From: Drosophila persimilis
Taxonomy: Eukaryota; Arthropoda; Insecta; Diptera; Drosophilidae
Reading direction: 5' to 3'
DNA length: 64,000 bases
NCBI RefSeq assembly: GCF_003286085.1
Contig: NW_020825354.1
Span: forward strand, 310,001-374,000
Shown: piece by piece, positions 47,921-60,144 of the stretch
How positions within the stretch are numbered: the stretch's first letter is position 1
How the letters are laid out: each line of letters opens with the position of its first letter
Translations under genes and position numbers: made by a program
The notes under the pieces: generated by a model
The model's input: only the letters and a program-made list of their open reading frames with translations
Database searches by the model: none
Told to the model about the DNA's origin: nothing

Positions 47921-48540
47921 TACTCCAACTTGTAGCCGTTTTTCGCTACTCCACAGATCTTATCTGGCGCCTTCGGCATTTCATCTTGCTAAATTATTAA
48001 CTTCTTAACGAAATATAATACTTTCATTAAACAAACTTTATTTTATAGAAAAAAGTGCCAAAATATAGTTTGCATTTGTACAAAGTGCTACGACGTTTGG
48101 AAGCTTAACAATTACGTGTCAAAGTTTAACTTTGTTCAGGTGCATATTTTCGTGCTAAAAACAAAATATTGTTATATTTTATATTTTATTTTTTATTTAT
48201 TTTATATTTTTGGATTAATAAACCAAATCGATAACCAAAGCGGACTACGCCATCTGTTTTCACCAAAACGATTGCCAATTATTGTTATATAACTTTTTCT
48301 AATTTTTTATTTCTGTAAAATAATCATGCACATTCGAAGTAACATCTAATAATCTTAATCTTAATCTTAATAAATAATTAATCTTAATTCATTGCCGATT
48401 CATGCAAAACAGTCCGATTATCTGGCAATTATTTGAAATCTCTGGGAAATTCTCTATTGGATACGTGTGTTGATTTTATGGTCGGCTCCGCTCTCGTCCC
48501 AGCCGACTATTTGGCGCAGCGGATGCTGATTTACAGTGGT
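47921..48540. other. AT-rich intergenic, nothing recognised
   Basis: Contains an imperfect TCTTAATCTTAA tract near 48350-48390. No gene seen. Confidence 0.4.
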
Positions 48541-49030
48541 GGCTGGGCAGAACGGGCCTAGGCTTGTTCGTCCGACTTACAGATATTTATGGTCACTAAG
48601 CTGAAGCCGAAGTTGAGCTCCCTTTAGATGCTTCAATCGGAGATAGCGACTCCATATTGTCCCCCGCAACTTTACCAGTGGGTAGGGCAGCCGCAGGATT
48701 GCATAGCCACTCTACCAACGTGTCGGGTTTGAGGGTTTGCTTCAGCGCCCTTCCCCGTTCAGGGGAAACTGCTATGGAGGGAGTTAGGTCCTTGGCCTGA
48801 AGCTGGCTTTCCTTGTTTGGGATTGCAATTGGGTCTGTCACCCGATTTTGTCACTTTGAGCCAACAATTTGCTGAGAAGGGGCCGGATCCGTCCGGGTAG
48901 AGATCCACGTTGCCCGAATAGGTCATCCTTATAACATGCCCTACAGGCCCCCAGCCAAGCAGACTCCCGGCACGGATCGAGTGACACCTTGGTCCGGCCC
49001 GGTGTGGGGTGAAAGTTAGGCTGGGATATG
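48541..49030 (-). other. GC-rich block with 81-codon ORF, possibly a LINE 5' end
   Basis: Minus-strand ORF 48841-48596 (starts MTDPIAIPNKE) has no known domain. It is Ser/Ala/Pro-rich, like the start of a LINE ORF1, and the GC-rich leader on its 5' side (48845-49030) resembles a LINE 5' UTR. Origin uncertain. Confidence 0.3.
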
Positions 49031-49114
49031 GCTAGTTAGAGTGTAGGAATGGATAAGTCAATTGCTCTGGTAATGGTGTCAATTAAATGGTAATGCATCT
49101 TTGTTTTTTTATTT

Positions 49115-49365
49115 TTATACCCCATACTCAAAAAGAGTATAGGGGAAAGGCCAGAAAGAAATGTTTCCGACCCCATAAAGTATATATGTATATTCTTGAT
49201 CAGCATAAAAGCCGAGTCGTTTGGGCCATATGTTTTTGTCCGTCTATCCGGCCATATGAGCGCCTAGTACTCAGAGACTATAAGAGCTAGAGCAACCAAA
49301 TTTGGTATCCACACTCCTGTGATATCGCACCTGCACAAGTGTATTCCAAAATTTTGCAAAGACCA
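49115..49365 (+). mobile_element. DINE-1: DINE-1 5' part, degenerate
   Basis: TATACCCCATACTC, CCCCATAAAGTATATAT, TTGATCAGCAT and ACCAAATTTGGTATCCAC blocks are present; the 3' half is absent. Confidence 0.75.
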
Positions 49366-49543
49366 TTGGCTACGCATCCATTAGGTGTCACTATTAGGGA
49401 TGAGCGGGCAAACAAGTGTTTTTGAGCGTATGTATTGCGAATTACAACTCAGCTCAGCACCATCAATATTTAGTCCTTGTACCCTGATTCACTATAGATC
49501 TAAAAAATAGAGGTCCCATCAATGATATTTCATGATAATATTT

Positions 49544-49873
49544 TCAAGCTGAAAGCTGTGAGTTGAGGCGGAGCCGCCTTCTCTTGGCTTTCAAGACCCA
49601 CTCTCCGACTCCCGAGTTCAACAAATCTGTCTCGTCGTTATTGATTTCGAACTTCACCTCAAAAGTTATTTGGTTTCTTCTTTCGCTTCCTACCTCTTGC
49701 TCTATCCTCTCTTTCACTGGTCTTGGCAATTTTCTGCTGAAGACTGTTAGGATACAAATCGAAGTGCTCAGACAGCTCAATAATTTCGGGCAGAGGCCCG
49801 GAGTGAACGAAACGAAAAAAAGCTGTTGGGATAGTGTCGCCGACAAGCAAAACTCGGACAATATTAGTAATTA
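49544..49873 (-). pseudogene. Unidentified coding remnant with a frameshift
   Basis: The minus strand reads protein-like in one frame (VLLVGDTIPTAFFRFVHSG then LPEIIELSEHFDLYPNSL, about 49850-49735) and then in another (EVGSERRNQITFEVKFEIN to the stop at 49544). A single shift near 49710 would join them. I do not recognise the family. It could instead be an exon pair or a chance ORF. Confidence 0.3.
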
Positions 49874-50999
49874 ACAGACATTTTCATCGGAAGTTTCTTT
49901 CGTGACGTCAAAGGTCGCCTGACAGCTGGTGCGGGGCTGAGAGAAGCTGTCAAAAAGATTGCTGCGCACTGTTTATCTCAAAAACAACTTTAATGCAGCT
50001 TCACTTAAATTAGAGTAAGGCTTTAAGCTATCGTACTTTTCATTTTCCTTTGTCTTTGTGGTCTTTGTCAGTAGCGGGTATAAGGTGGAGGGGTGGAGCA
50101 AGGCCCCCTAGATAAGCTGTCCCAAGAGTCCCAAGTCCAAAGCTTGGCAAAAGCACTATTATGTACTATGACTGCATTGCATTTTTATAACCATCAACAA
50201 TGTGCCCTCATGCAGATACGAGTACATGGCTACACATATGTAGATAGATCTACAATCACATGTCCACAAATATATTGGGTGGCGCTACACATACATATGT
50301 GTACTCATCCCAGGCACATGCACATAGCACATATTATTACCAGGGACAAAAATTAAACAAAAACCCAGAAGGGGAAGTCTAAAACTGGAGATGTGCTCAG
50401 CTCAAATACCCTGTCTGGTATGGCTCCATGGGAATGCCATGCATGCATCGATTCAAAGTAAATCAATTTTGGATTCGAGCAATGTTGGTAACGAACAACG
50501 ACGTTTTGTAAATACATATCCGACTTAATGACAATAATATCGTATTTTTTGCATGACCTCGTATAATGGAGTAATGCTAAAACATCGCTGGATGTCCTTG
50601 ATCTTTCGGCAAAGTAGAGTATTTTTTCTGAGACAGGCATTACTGATTTGTCCAAAATAAGTAGTGCGAACTCAGAGCTATCTGCCCATTGTATAGGTTT
50701 TTCTCATTGGGTTTCTCTTTAAGAGAATATTATTAGAATATTCATTAGATTATTCACACTGAAAGAATATATAATATAATATAGAAAAAAATGTAAGTAT
50801 TTTGAATACGGCCCATGTTTAATCCAAAAATAAAACACATCTACAAAAAAATAAAATATTAAATTTGTAGGAGTGATCTTTAGTGAGTTCCCGACAAGTA
50901 AGTAAAAATCTGCTCCAGATACTCCGTAGAAAGGTGCACCAAACTTCATTCATTGGGGTATAATATTTTTTGATCGTGTTAATTAGATGAATGTAAAGA
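49874..50999. other. Intergenic, no gene recognised
   Basis: Short ORFs only, none with a motif. Several ACATATG/CACATG-rich stretches lie at 50220-50340. Confidence 0.35.
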
Positions 51000-51500
51000 T
51001 CTCTTCTTGTTCCTGCTGCAGCTGTAAAATATACTGATCCTCTACAAGTTTTACCAAATCACCGTAATACTCATTTGCCTAATTTTTTTTCCCCGTCAAA
51101 GTCTTGAAGGGAAATATCTTGGCACTTCTCGGAGAAGGGAAGTTTATCAACGACTGTATCCTGCAAACATGTTTGTACCAGGCTTTCGGATCTTCTGCGC
51201 AAAACTTGTTTAACATTATTGTGACGACCCTTTTCATTCGTTGACACATACTTAAACGTGGTTATTCTCTTTCTTACTCAACTCCATCGGTCCAATATGG
51301 TCAATATAATACGTTTTCAAAGGCCCATTGGATTTTTCGATTACATTAAAATACACTTCTTTCTTTCAAAAGTTCGCGTCGCTCAAAATGCAAACCACAC
51401 AAGACCTAAAAATCCTATCCACTTTCCCCATCAACAGTGGATTGTATCCATCCTAGATTGTATAACAATCAACTCTTCAGCTGCATCCTTGCACAAAATG
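51000..51500 (-). mobile_element. LTR retrotransposon pol remnant (integrase region)
   Basis: Minus-strand frames give a start like YLKHDILCKDAAEELIVI (about 51510-51455). Next comes an integrase-like YYIDHIGPMELSKKENNH (about 51320-51265), then WYKHVC, then LVEDQYILQLQQEQEEIF (about 51045-50990). This order fits a gypsy-type integrase, but with many stops and shifts. It is inactive. Confidence 0.45.
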
Positions 51501-51539
51501 TCATGCTTCAAATAAAAGTCGGTGTGTAAAAGAGAGGAA

Positions 51540-51885
51540 ATGAGTAAGCGCGCGGAATTGGTTCATTCGGGCTATATCTGTATCTGATCCAGATTCAATA
51601 GTCTGGTAGAAATGGTCATTCTCTACTCGAAGTGTTTGATTTTCTCGTATTTTTTTAATTTTGGATGTCACAGACTTTCTGCCTTTGTGCGGTATTTTTG
51701 AAATACACTTGTAACAGTGCGGTATCACAGGAGTCTGTATACAACATTTAATTGCTCTAGCTCTATGGACGGACAGACCGACAGACAGACGTAGCTATAT
51801 CGACTCGGCAATTGATGCTGATCAATATATACATATGTTTTATGGGGTCGGAAACGCTTCCTTCTGGGTGTTAAACACATCCATT
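51540..51885 (-). mobile_element. DINE-1: DINE-1, degenerate
   Basis: GATCCAGATTCAATAGTCTG, ATGGTCATTCTCTAC, GGACGGACAGACCGACAG and TATGGGGTCGGAAACGCTTC blocks in reverse orientation; no intact termini. Confidence 0.7.
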
Positions 51886-52369
51886 GATCCATACGATTAC
51901 TCGATTGAATGCGCTCCGGGTTTCAGCAACAGAGAAGAATCGAGAAGACGGCTTTCGAATATGACTGAGGAAGAACGGGTATCCGTACGAGTGAAAAATT
52001 CGGTTAAAAGAATCCAGAATATTGCTTGTTTCCGTATTTACATCTACTGCATCTACGCGCTAAAAGTGTTAAGCCGATAATATGAAACCATGGGGGCCAG
52101 GAAGAACCGAAAAAAAAGCATTGAGGCAGTTGAACTTGTGACTTCAAAAAATCACTAATTGGGCAATCTAGACTCGAGTGAAGGGCCTGCAGCCAAACTA
52201 CTTCAACACGGCTCATGTCACACAGAAAAAAAATTCGGCGACCCTTTCGAGGGCTTGTCTAGACAGAGTACAAAATAAGTAGAGTCAGAGGGCGAGACTT
52301 GAAGACAAAATGCCTATAATTCAAGGATCTAGGTTTACAATTTCACAAATCGCAGAATAACTCGATTCT
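51886..52369. other. 3' flank of the small secreted gene, no other gene seen
   Basis: No recognisable coding sequence. The 81-codon ORF 51835-52080 overlaps DINE-1 and has no family resemblance. Confidence 0.35.
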
Positions 52370-53168
52370 CTAATAGTTGTTGTAGACAAACTCGCTGAGA
52401 AGGGGGTTAGCAGGGCCGTCGCCTCCCGAACCGCCTCCGCCGCCGGCTCCAGTGGATCCTTCTTGCATGTTGCGTAACATGCGGTGGCGGAAGTGCATGG
52501 AGCGCAAACGCTGCATACGCCGCTTCAGATTGCAGTACACGGGACAGCAGTCGGGAAAGGGCTTGTACATGAGCTCCTCCTCGTCGCCCTGCTCACATTG
52601 GTCGGGCAGAATGTCCAGGCAGCTGGAGGAAACGTTGGGCATAGGATAAGGTATTAGTTCAGATTCGTTTGGTTTAGAATGGTTAAAGGAATGGCTCGGA
52701 ATTGCTCATGCAGGATGGTGGGATGCACATGCAGATCTAGGTACGAGTATATATGTATGTAGTATATAATTAAATTGGTCAACTACTCATTCGGTCTAGA
52801 CACTTTTTCCACTACGAAAATAGACCTGGAACGGGGTATTATGTGGTTGTTCTCGCAAAATAGATTGGAGCACAGGCTGAGCAAGACCAGGCGACGTGGT
52901 AGGAACTTTGACTGCTCCCACATGCAGCGGCGGAAGGTTCCTGCACAACAACAAACAAACACAGTCAGTTTGAGTCGGAGCCCGGACAGAGCAGCCGGAC
53001 ACCCGTAATTGAGCACTCACGCAGCACGCTGTTGTCGTTCTCCCCGGAGTCCTCCTGGGCGTTGTAGTTACGCTGCATCTGGTAGTGCTTCATGTGGAAC
53101 TGGCCAAAGCCCAGGCAGCCAACGAGGGCCAGGCTCAGCAGGACCCAGATCTTCTCCAAATTGTACAT
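52370..53168 (-). CDS. Small cysteine-rich secreted protein, three exons, 171 aa
   Basis: Unknown family. Minus-strand exons 53168-53021, 52940-52826 and 52622-52370 join in frame (phases 1 and 2). The N-terminus has a clear hydrophobic signal or anchor segment (IWVLLSLALVGCLGFG, residues 7-22). The mature part has Cys at 55, 73, 78, 89, 97, 113, 114 and 118, including L-L-S-L-C-S-N (69-75) and P-D-C-C-P-V-Y-C (111-118). It is basic around residues 120-140 (R-R-M-Q-R-L-R) and ends in a Gly-rich tail. The cysteine pattern resembles the N-terminal domain of the mucin gene just upstream on the same strand. Start chosen as the only ATG giving the signal segment. Confidence 0.75.
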
Positions 53169-54678
53169 CTCTGTGATTCGGCGGGCGTGTATAAACTACG
53201 CGCTAAGCTCACACCACACAGACCCTTAGAGAAAAAAGCGGAGCAGAACAGAACAGAACAGAGTACATCAGTAAAGCGAGCAGAGCGTGGCACAGCTATT
53301 ATTTAGTCGGCATTATGTATACGCAACGTCGGACAGTCTTTTCTCTGTGCTCGTTGTGTGTGTGCAGATTCATTTTTTTAAATTGTCGTTTGTGCCACGG
53401 CTCTTGATTAAATCAAGAAAAACATTGCAACGCAAATTTTTGCGTTTTACCCATGCCCATGTCCCATGCTCCAGCCCGGCAAGCTGATGCCCGTGATTAA
53501 TGCCCCCAATCCAATCCAGGTCCAATTGCGATTTGATGCCTTGTCACATCGCATGAGAAACAAACCCCAGAGATTGGACTAAAACAGTTTGTCATAATAA
53601 TCGTTTATTTCCCAACAAGCGCAATAATGTCAAGTGCAAGTTTAGTGAACCATTAGAATGGATTCACTAAAGGAAGCAGGGATCCATCCATTCCAATGGG
53701 GAAGGTCTAAACAGATCTGATGGTATTTAATTGATGTTCACGGTATGTATACGTATACGTATACACCTATTCAAGAGTTACCTATAACCTTGAAAGTGAT
53801 TTCTTAAATGGGACCTTCCCATAAAGCCGTATTGACTTGGCTTGACCTTGACCCTAGGAACTTTAAATGGATAGTGCCAAGAGGGTTTTAACATCTTTGG
53901 TTTTTAGGATTAACTTTCCTCCCTTAGCTAGTTCTAAACCTTAAACCTTTATACGATCGTACATCGTCACATATTTGTATCAGATACTCAGTCGAAGGTC
54001 TTTTTTCGGTTTCGCTATACACCAAATTAGGAAATTGATTAGCAAATTGTCAAATTTACAAAATTCGCGCTGACTTAGTATAGTGCAAGCAATTGGAAGC
54101 CCATTACTACCTCTTCCATTTACAAGTATTTTATACTCAAGGCGTACAGGCGCACATTAGACTAGTGCAGAAAGCGCATGTATCTCTCCACTCGAGAGAT
54201 ATACCGACGGGTTGTACTTTGGAAGAGAGAGAAGGAGAGCTGGAGTATATCTCATTAGTCCCCATCCGCTAGCTACGTGTAGCTAAAACCTATTTTCCGG
54301 AACTTAGTTGTGGAACCAGGAACTTTTCTGCAAAAAGCAACTCATTTGAAATATACATATATATATTTTTTTTTTACCGGATTTGTTGTTTACCAACACC
54401 AGTTTAAATACAAAATTCAAATTATGGATGGACTAAACTATATTGATTACAGACTATAACTATTATCTGCTAATTCGGTAATTCATTTTCGTTTCTGGTG
54501 CAAGAGATGCCTCATTTAAAGATCAAAGATTCGTGAGTAAAAATCAATTCATTTCTTCACTGAAAGATGCTTCTGCTGTCGCTACGGGTGCATCTGTTGA
54601 TCCATCGGATGTACTTATCTGTCTTTGTACGATTATCTTCTTCTGTATGGATATGTGCATCTGTCAGTTATGGTCTGG
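53169..54678. other. Intergenic, with decayed mucin-repeat sequence at the right end
   Basis: No gene recognised in 53169-54500. From about 54540 to 54713 the + strand still shows GCATCTG/GATGTA words of the mucin repeat, in shifted frames past the mucin stop. Confidence 0.45.
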
Positions 54679-54684
54679 TTTATT
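54679..54684 (-). terminator. Probable polyadenylation signal of the mucin gene
   Basis: AATAAA on the minus strand, 30 bases beyond the stop codon at 54714. Confidence 0.4.
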
Positions 54685-54713
54685 CATAAGTGCATCTGAT
54701 GAATCATCTGATA

Positions 54714-57700
54714 TTACATCTGTTGGGTCATCTGATGGGACGTATCTGATGGTTCATATGTTGCTGCATCCGTAAGTGCATCTGATGTTTTATATTCTGT
54801 TGAGTCTATTCTTGAGACGGTTGATGCATCTGATGGTTCATCTGTTGCTGTATCTGTTGTTGCTGCATCTGATATTGATTGTTCTGTTGAGTCTATTCGC
54901 GAGACGGTTGCTGTATCTGTTGATTCATCTGTTGCTGCATCTGTAAGTGCATCCGTAAGAGCATCTGATGTATTATATTCTCTTGAGTCTATTCGTGAGA
55001 CGGTGGATGTATCTGATGGTTCATATGTTGCTGCATCCGTAAGTGCATCTGATGTTGTATATTCTGTTGAGTCTATTCGTGAGACGGTTGATGTATCTGT
55101 TGATTCATCTGTTGCTGCATCTGTAAGTGCATCCGTAAGAGCATCTGATGTTTTATATTCTGTTGAGTCTATTCGTGAGACGGTGGATGTATCTGATGGT
55201 TCATATGTTGCTGCATCCGTAAGTGCATCTGATGTTGTATATTCTGTTGAGTCTATTCGTGAGACGGTTGATGCATCTGATGGTTCATCTGTTGCTGTAT
55301 CTGTTGTTGCTGCATCTGATATTGATTGTTCTGTTGAGTCTATTCGCGAGACGGTTGCTGTATCTGTTGATTCATCTGTTGCTGCATCTGTAAGTGCATC
55401 CGTAAGAGCATCTGATGTATTATATTCTGTTGAGTCTATTCGTGAGACGGTGGATGTATCTGATGGTTCATATGTTGCTGCATCCGTAAGTGCATCTGAT
55501 GTTGTATATTCTGTTGAGTCTATTCGTGAGACGGTGGATGTATCTGATGGTTCATATGTTGCTGCATCCGTAAGTGCATCTGATGTTGTATATTCTGTTG
55601 AGTCTATTCGTGAGACGGTTGATGTATCTGTTGATTCATCTGTTGCTGCATCTGTAAGTGCATCCGTAAGAGCATCTGATGTTTTATATTCTGTTGAGTC
55701 TATTCGTGAGACGGTGGATGTATCTGATGGTTCATATGTTGCTGCATCCGTAAGTGTATCTGATGTTGTATATTCTGTTGAGTCTATTCGTGAGACGGTG
55801 GATGTATCTGATGGTTCATATGTTGCTGCATCCGTAAGTGCATCTGATGTTGTATATTCTGTTGAGTCTATTCGTGAGACGGTTGATGTATCTGTTGATT
55901 CATCTGTTGCTGCATCTGTAAGTGCATCCGTAAGAGCATCTGATGTTTTATATTCTGTTGAGTCTATTCGTGAGACGGTGGATGTATCTGATGGTTCATA
56001 TGTTGCTGCATCCGTAAGTGCATCTGATGTTGTATATTCTGTTGAGTCTATTCGTGAGACGGTTGATGTATCTGTTGATTCATCTGTTGCTGCATCTGTA
56101 AGTGCATCCGTAAGAGCATCTGATGTTTTATATTCTGTTGAGTCTATTCGTGAGACGGTGGATGTATCTGATGGTTCATATGTTGCTGCATCCGTAAGTG
56201 CATCTGATGTTGTATATTCTGTTGAGTCTATTCGTGAGACGGTTGATGTATCTGTTGATTCATCTGTTGCTGCATCTGTAAGTGCATCCGTAAGAGCATC
56301 TGATGTTTTATATTCTGTAGAGTCTATTCGTGAGACGGTTGATGCATCTGATGGTTCATCTGTTGCTATATCTGTTGTTGCTGCATCTGATGTTGATTGT
56401 TCTGTTGAGTCTATTCGTGAGACGGTTGATGTATCTGTTGATTCATCTGTTGCTGCATCTGTAAGTGCATCCGTAAGAGCATCTGATGTATTACATTCTG
56501 TTGAGTCTATTCGTGAGACGGTGTATGAATCTGATGGTTCATCTGTTGCTGCATCCGTAAGTGCATCTGATGTTGTATATTCTGTTGAGTCTATTCGTGA
56601 GACGGTTGATGTATCTGTTGATTCATCTGTTGCTGCATCCGTAAGTGCATCTGATGTTGTATATTCTGTTGAGTCTATTGGTGAGACGGTTGATGTATCC
56701 GATGGTTCATCTGTTGCTGCATCCGTAAGTACATCTGATGTTGTATATTCTGTTGAGTCTATTCGTGAGACGGTTGATGTATCTGTGGCTGCATCTGTAA
56801 GTGCATCCGTAAGTGCATCTGATGTATATTCTGTTGAGTCTATTGGTGAGACGGTTGATGTATCCGATGGTTCATCTGTTGCTGCATCCGTAAGTACATC
56901 TGATGTTGTATATTCTGTTGAGTCTGTTCGTGAGACGGTTGATGTATCTGTTGATTCATCTGTTGCTACATCCGTAAGTGCATCTGTTGTTGTATACTCT
57001 GTTGAGTCTATTCGTGAGACGGTTGATGTATCCGATGGTTCATATGTTGCTGCATCCGTAAGTGCATCTGATGTTGTATATTCTGTTGAGTCTATTCGTG
57101 AGACGGTTGATGTATCTGTGGCTGCATCTGTAAGTGCATCCGTAAGAGCATCTGATGTATTATATTCTGTTGAGTCTATTCGTGAGACGGTTGATGCATC
57201 TGATGGTTCATCTGTTGCTATATCTGTTGTTGCTGCATCTGATGTTGATTGTTCTGTTGAGTCTATTCGTGAGACGGTTGATGTATCTGTTGGTTCATCT
57301 GTTGCTGTATCTGTATGTGCATCTGATGTTTTATATTCTGTAGAGTCTATTCGTGAGACGGTTGATGCATCTGATGGTTCATCTGTTGCTATATCTGTTG
57401 TTGCTGCATCTGATGTTGATTGTTCTGTTGAGTCTATTCGTGAGACGGTTGATGTATCTGTTGATTCATCTGTTGCTGCATCTGTAAGTGCATCTGATGT
57501 TGTATATTCTGTTGAGTCTATTCGTGAGACGGTTGATGTATCTGTGGCTGCATCTGTAAGTGCATCCGTAAGAGCATCTGATGTATTATATTCTGTTGAG
57601 TCTATTCGTGAGACGGTGGATGAATCTGATGGTTCATCTGTTGCTGCATCCGTAAGTGCATCTGATGTTGTATATTCTGTTGAGTCTATTCGTGAGACGG

Positions 57701-58861
57701 TTGATGTATCTGTTGATTCATCTGTTGCTGCATCCGTAAGTGCATCTGATGTTGTATATTCTGTTGAGTCTATTGGTGAGACGGTTGATGTATCCGATGG
57801 TTCATCTGTTGCTGCATCCGTAAGTACATCTGATGTTGTATATTCTGTTGAGTCTATTCGTGAGACGGTTGATGTATCTGTTGATTCATCTGTTGCTGCA
57901 TCCGTAAGTGCATCTGATGTTGTATATTCTGTTGAGTCTATTGGTGAGACGGTTGATGTATCCGATGGTTCATCTGTTGCTGCATCCGTAAGCGCATCTG
58001 ATGTTGTATATTCTGTTGAGTTTGTTCGTGAGACAGTTGATGTATCTGTTGATTCATCTGTTGCTGCATCCGTAAGTGCATCTGATGTTGTATATTCTGT
58101 TGAGTCTATTCGTGAGACGGTTGATGTATCCGATGGTTCACCTGTTGCTGCATCCGTAAGTGCATCTGATGTTGTATATTCTGTTGAGTCTATTCGTGAG
58201 ACGGTTGATGTATCTGTTGATTCATCTGTTGCTGCATCTGTAAGTGCATCCGTAAGAGCATCTGATGTATTATATTCTGTTGAGTCTATTCGTGAGACGG
58301 TTGATGCATCTGATGGTTCATCTGTTGCTGCATCCGTAAGTGCATCTGATGTTGTATATTCTGTTGAGTCTATTGGTGAGACGGTTGATGTATCCGATGG
58401 TTCATCTGTTGCTGCATCCGTAAGTGCATCTGATGTTGTATATTCTGTTGAGTCTATTCGTGAGATGGTTGATGTATATGATGGTTCGTCTGTTGCTTCA
58501 TCTGTAAATTCATCTAATGTTGTATATTCTGTTGAGTCTATTCGTGAGACGGTTGATGTATCCGATGGTTCATCTGTTGCTGCATCCGTAAGTGCATCTG
58601 ATGTTGTATATTCTGTTGAGTCTATTGGTGAGACGGTTGATGTATCCGTAAGTGCATCTGATGTTGTATACTCTGTTGAGTCTATTCGTGAGACGGTTGA
58701 TGTATCCGATGGTTCATATGTTGCTGCATCCGTAAGTGCATCTGATGTTGTATATTCTGTTGAGTCTATTCGTGAGATGGTTGATGTATCTGATGGTTCG
58801 TCTGTTGCTTCATCTGTAAATTCATCTAATGTTGTATATTCTGTTGAGTCTATTAGTGAGT
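54714..58861 (-). repeat. 84-96 base coding minisatellite of the mucin
   Basis: Units of 84, 87 and 96 bases in a mixed order. All length differences are multiples of three, and no stop occurs in the minus reading frame for 4.1 kb. A frame on the + strand (55003-58917) is also open because the unit length is a multiple of three. Confidence 0.95.
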
Positions 58862-59881
58862 CTGTTGGTTTTTTAATGTTTCATCGTTTATATGAGGTGC
58901 ATCGTGGTTGTATCTGATAGTGCTTTTAAAATGTGCATATGTTTGTGAGTTCGTTGATATATCTTTTATTAACTGTTCGCAGCTAGCTGTTGTCTTTACT
59001 ACAGAAAATTATATTGTACCCTATGAACTATCTGCTGATGAGATGCCCCGACTGCTGTCCCTTTGCTTTATGTGGTTATGTAATTTTTTGTCGTTTATAT
59101 TGCGATACCTTTTTGGGTTTGACTTGTTGACACTGTTGTAGCGGGTGCTTTGGAGGTGCTTTCGCCACTTGTTGAGTCCTCTGAGGTCGCTAATGGCGTA
59201 CTGGAGATCGTAGCGTTGGTTGTACCGTTTCCGGTCGCTAAACTGTCGGAAACTCCCTCGGTGGATTGTTGTGTACTGACTGTCGATGGCCAAATAGTGT
59301 ATGCCGTTGGTGCTGTTGGTGGTGGTGGCGTTGTGGTGGTCGGCTGGGGGGGCAAGGGCATGCTCATGGCGCTGCAGTATAGATCATTGCACAGTGGATA
59401 GCTGTTCTTTTCCTTGATGCGGAAATGGCAATCGAAAACGCTAGGACGTAACGGAAAGTAGTTGTAAGCTACTTGGGAGATACTGGACGGAGATGGCATA
59501 AGTTTCACCCACCTCAATTGGTGTCTGTTGCTGCAGCTGAATAAGCATAGGAAATAGGCGGGAAATATGCCAATCTGTTTCTCGCACCAATGCTGGGAGC
59601 TTTGTACTATAATTGTGGGTGGTGGGAGGTGGGAGGGCAGAGGATTAGTGGCAAAAGTTTTCGGTGGCAGCTGCCGTTGTGGGTTGGGCACTTACCAGCG
59701 GCTTCATATCGCTTGCAGTAGTACGACTGCGGCTGCGAACCTGTGAATATACAAATATCAGAGAGAAGCGTGGCATATTTCGGGAGGCAGCTAGTTGGCA
59801 GACCCCCATGAAAGACTGTTTCTAACTTGCTACCACGGCGGCTACCACGAGCAGCAGCGGAATGAAAACTATAAGTTGCAT
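54714..59881 (-). CDS. Predicted secreted mucin with Cys domain, four exons, 1581 aa
   Basis: Minus-strand exons 59881-59827, 59740-59696, 59606-59109 and 58861-54714; each junction keeps frame, all phase 1. Signal peptide MQLIVFIPLLLVVAAVVA. Cys domain about residues 27-111 (Cys 27, 41, 54, 58, 93, 106, 111), with L-F-S-C-S-N and P-L-C-N-D-L-Y-C. Then a Pro/Thr-rich stretch (about 117-199). Exon 4 is about 45-50 repeats of 28-32 residues, rich in Thr, Ser, Asp and Glu: TVSRIDSTEY, TTSDALTDAATDE and PSDTS in order. Variants include KTSDALTDALTD and STEQS. Thr/Ser density suggests heavy O-glycosylation. Exon 4 lacks a Met near its start, which hides it. Its acceptor (CAACAG or ATAG) is weak, so that junction is the least certain part. 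Confidence 0.65.
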
Positions 59882-60136
59882 GTCAGCCTTCTTGAGTGCA
59901 AGTTGCAAGCTGCAAGCGGCAAGCGGCAAGTGCCTAAATGAATATCCACAGCTTCGGCCAAAGCCCGAAAAGAAAACGGAAAGCACGGAAGTAGAAACAC
60001 AATTTTTGAAAGTTCGACTGGGAGTTGGAGAGACTCGCTAGGAGTTTGCCAGTAGCTTCCTCTCTGATCTTGCTCCTCCCCGTGATGTGGGGCCCGACTG
60101 GAAACAGAATAAGACGTTCCGGTAGCAAAGGCGTTT

Positions 60137-60144
60137 TATTTATA
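60137..60144 (-). promoter_or_regulatory. TATA box candidate for the mucin gene
   Basis: TATAAATA on the minus strand about 256 bases before the mucin ATG; a start site near 60110 would leave a 5' leader of about 230 bases. Confidence 0.45.

Noticed and set aside
55003..58917. 1304-codon ORF on the plus strand
   Set aside because: It is open only because repeat lengths are multiples of three. It begins mid-repeat without an ATG, has no signal or upstream exon, and the minus strand gives a better gene.
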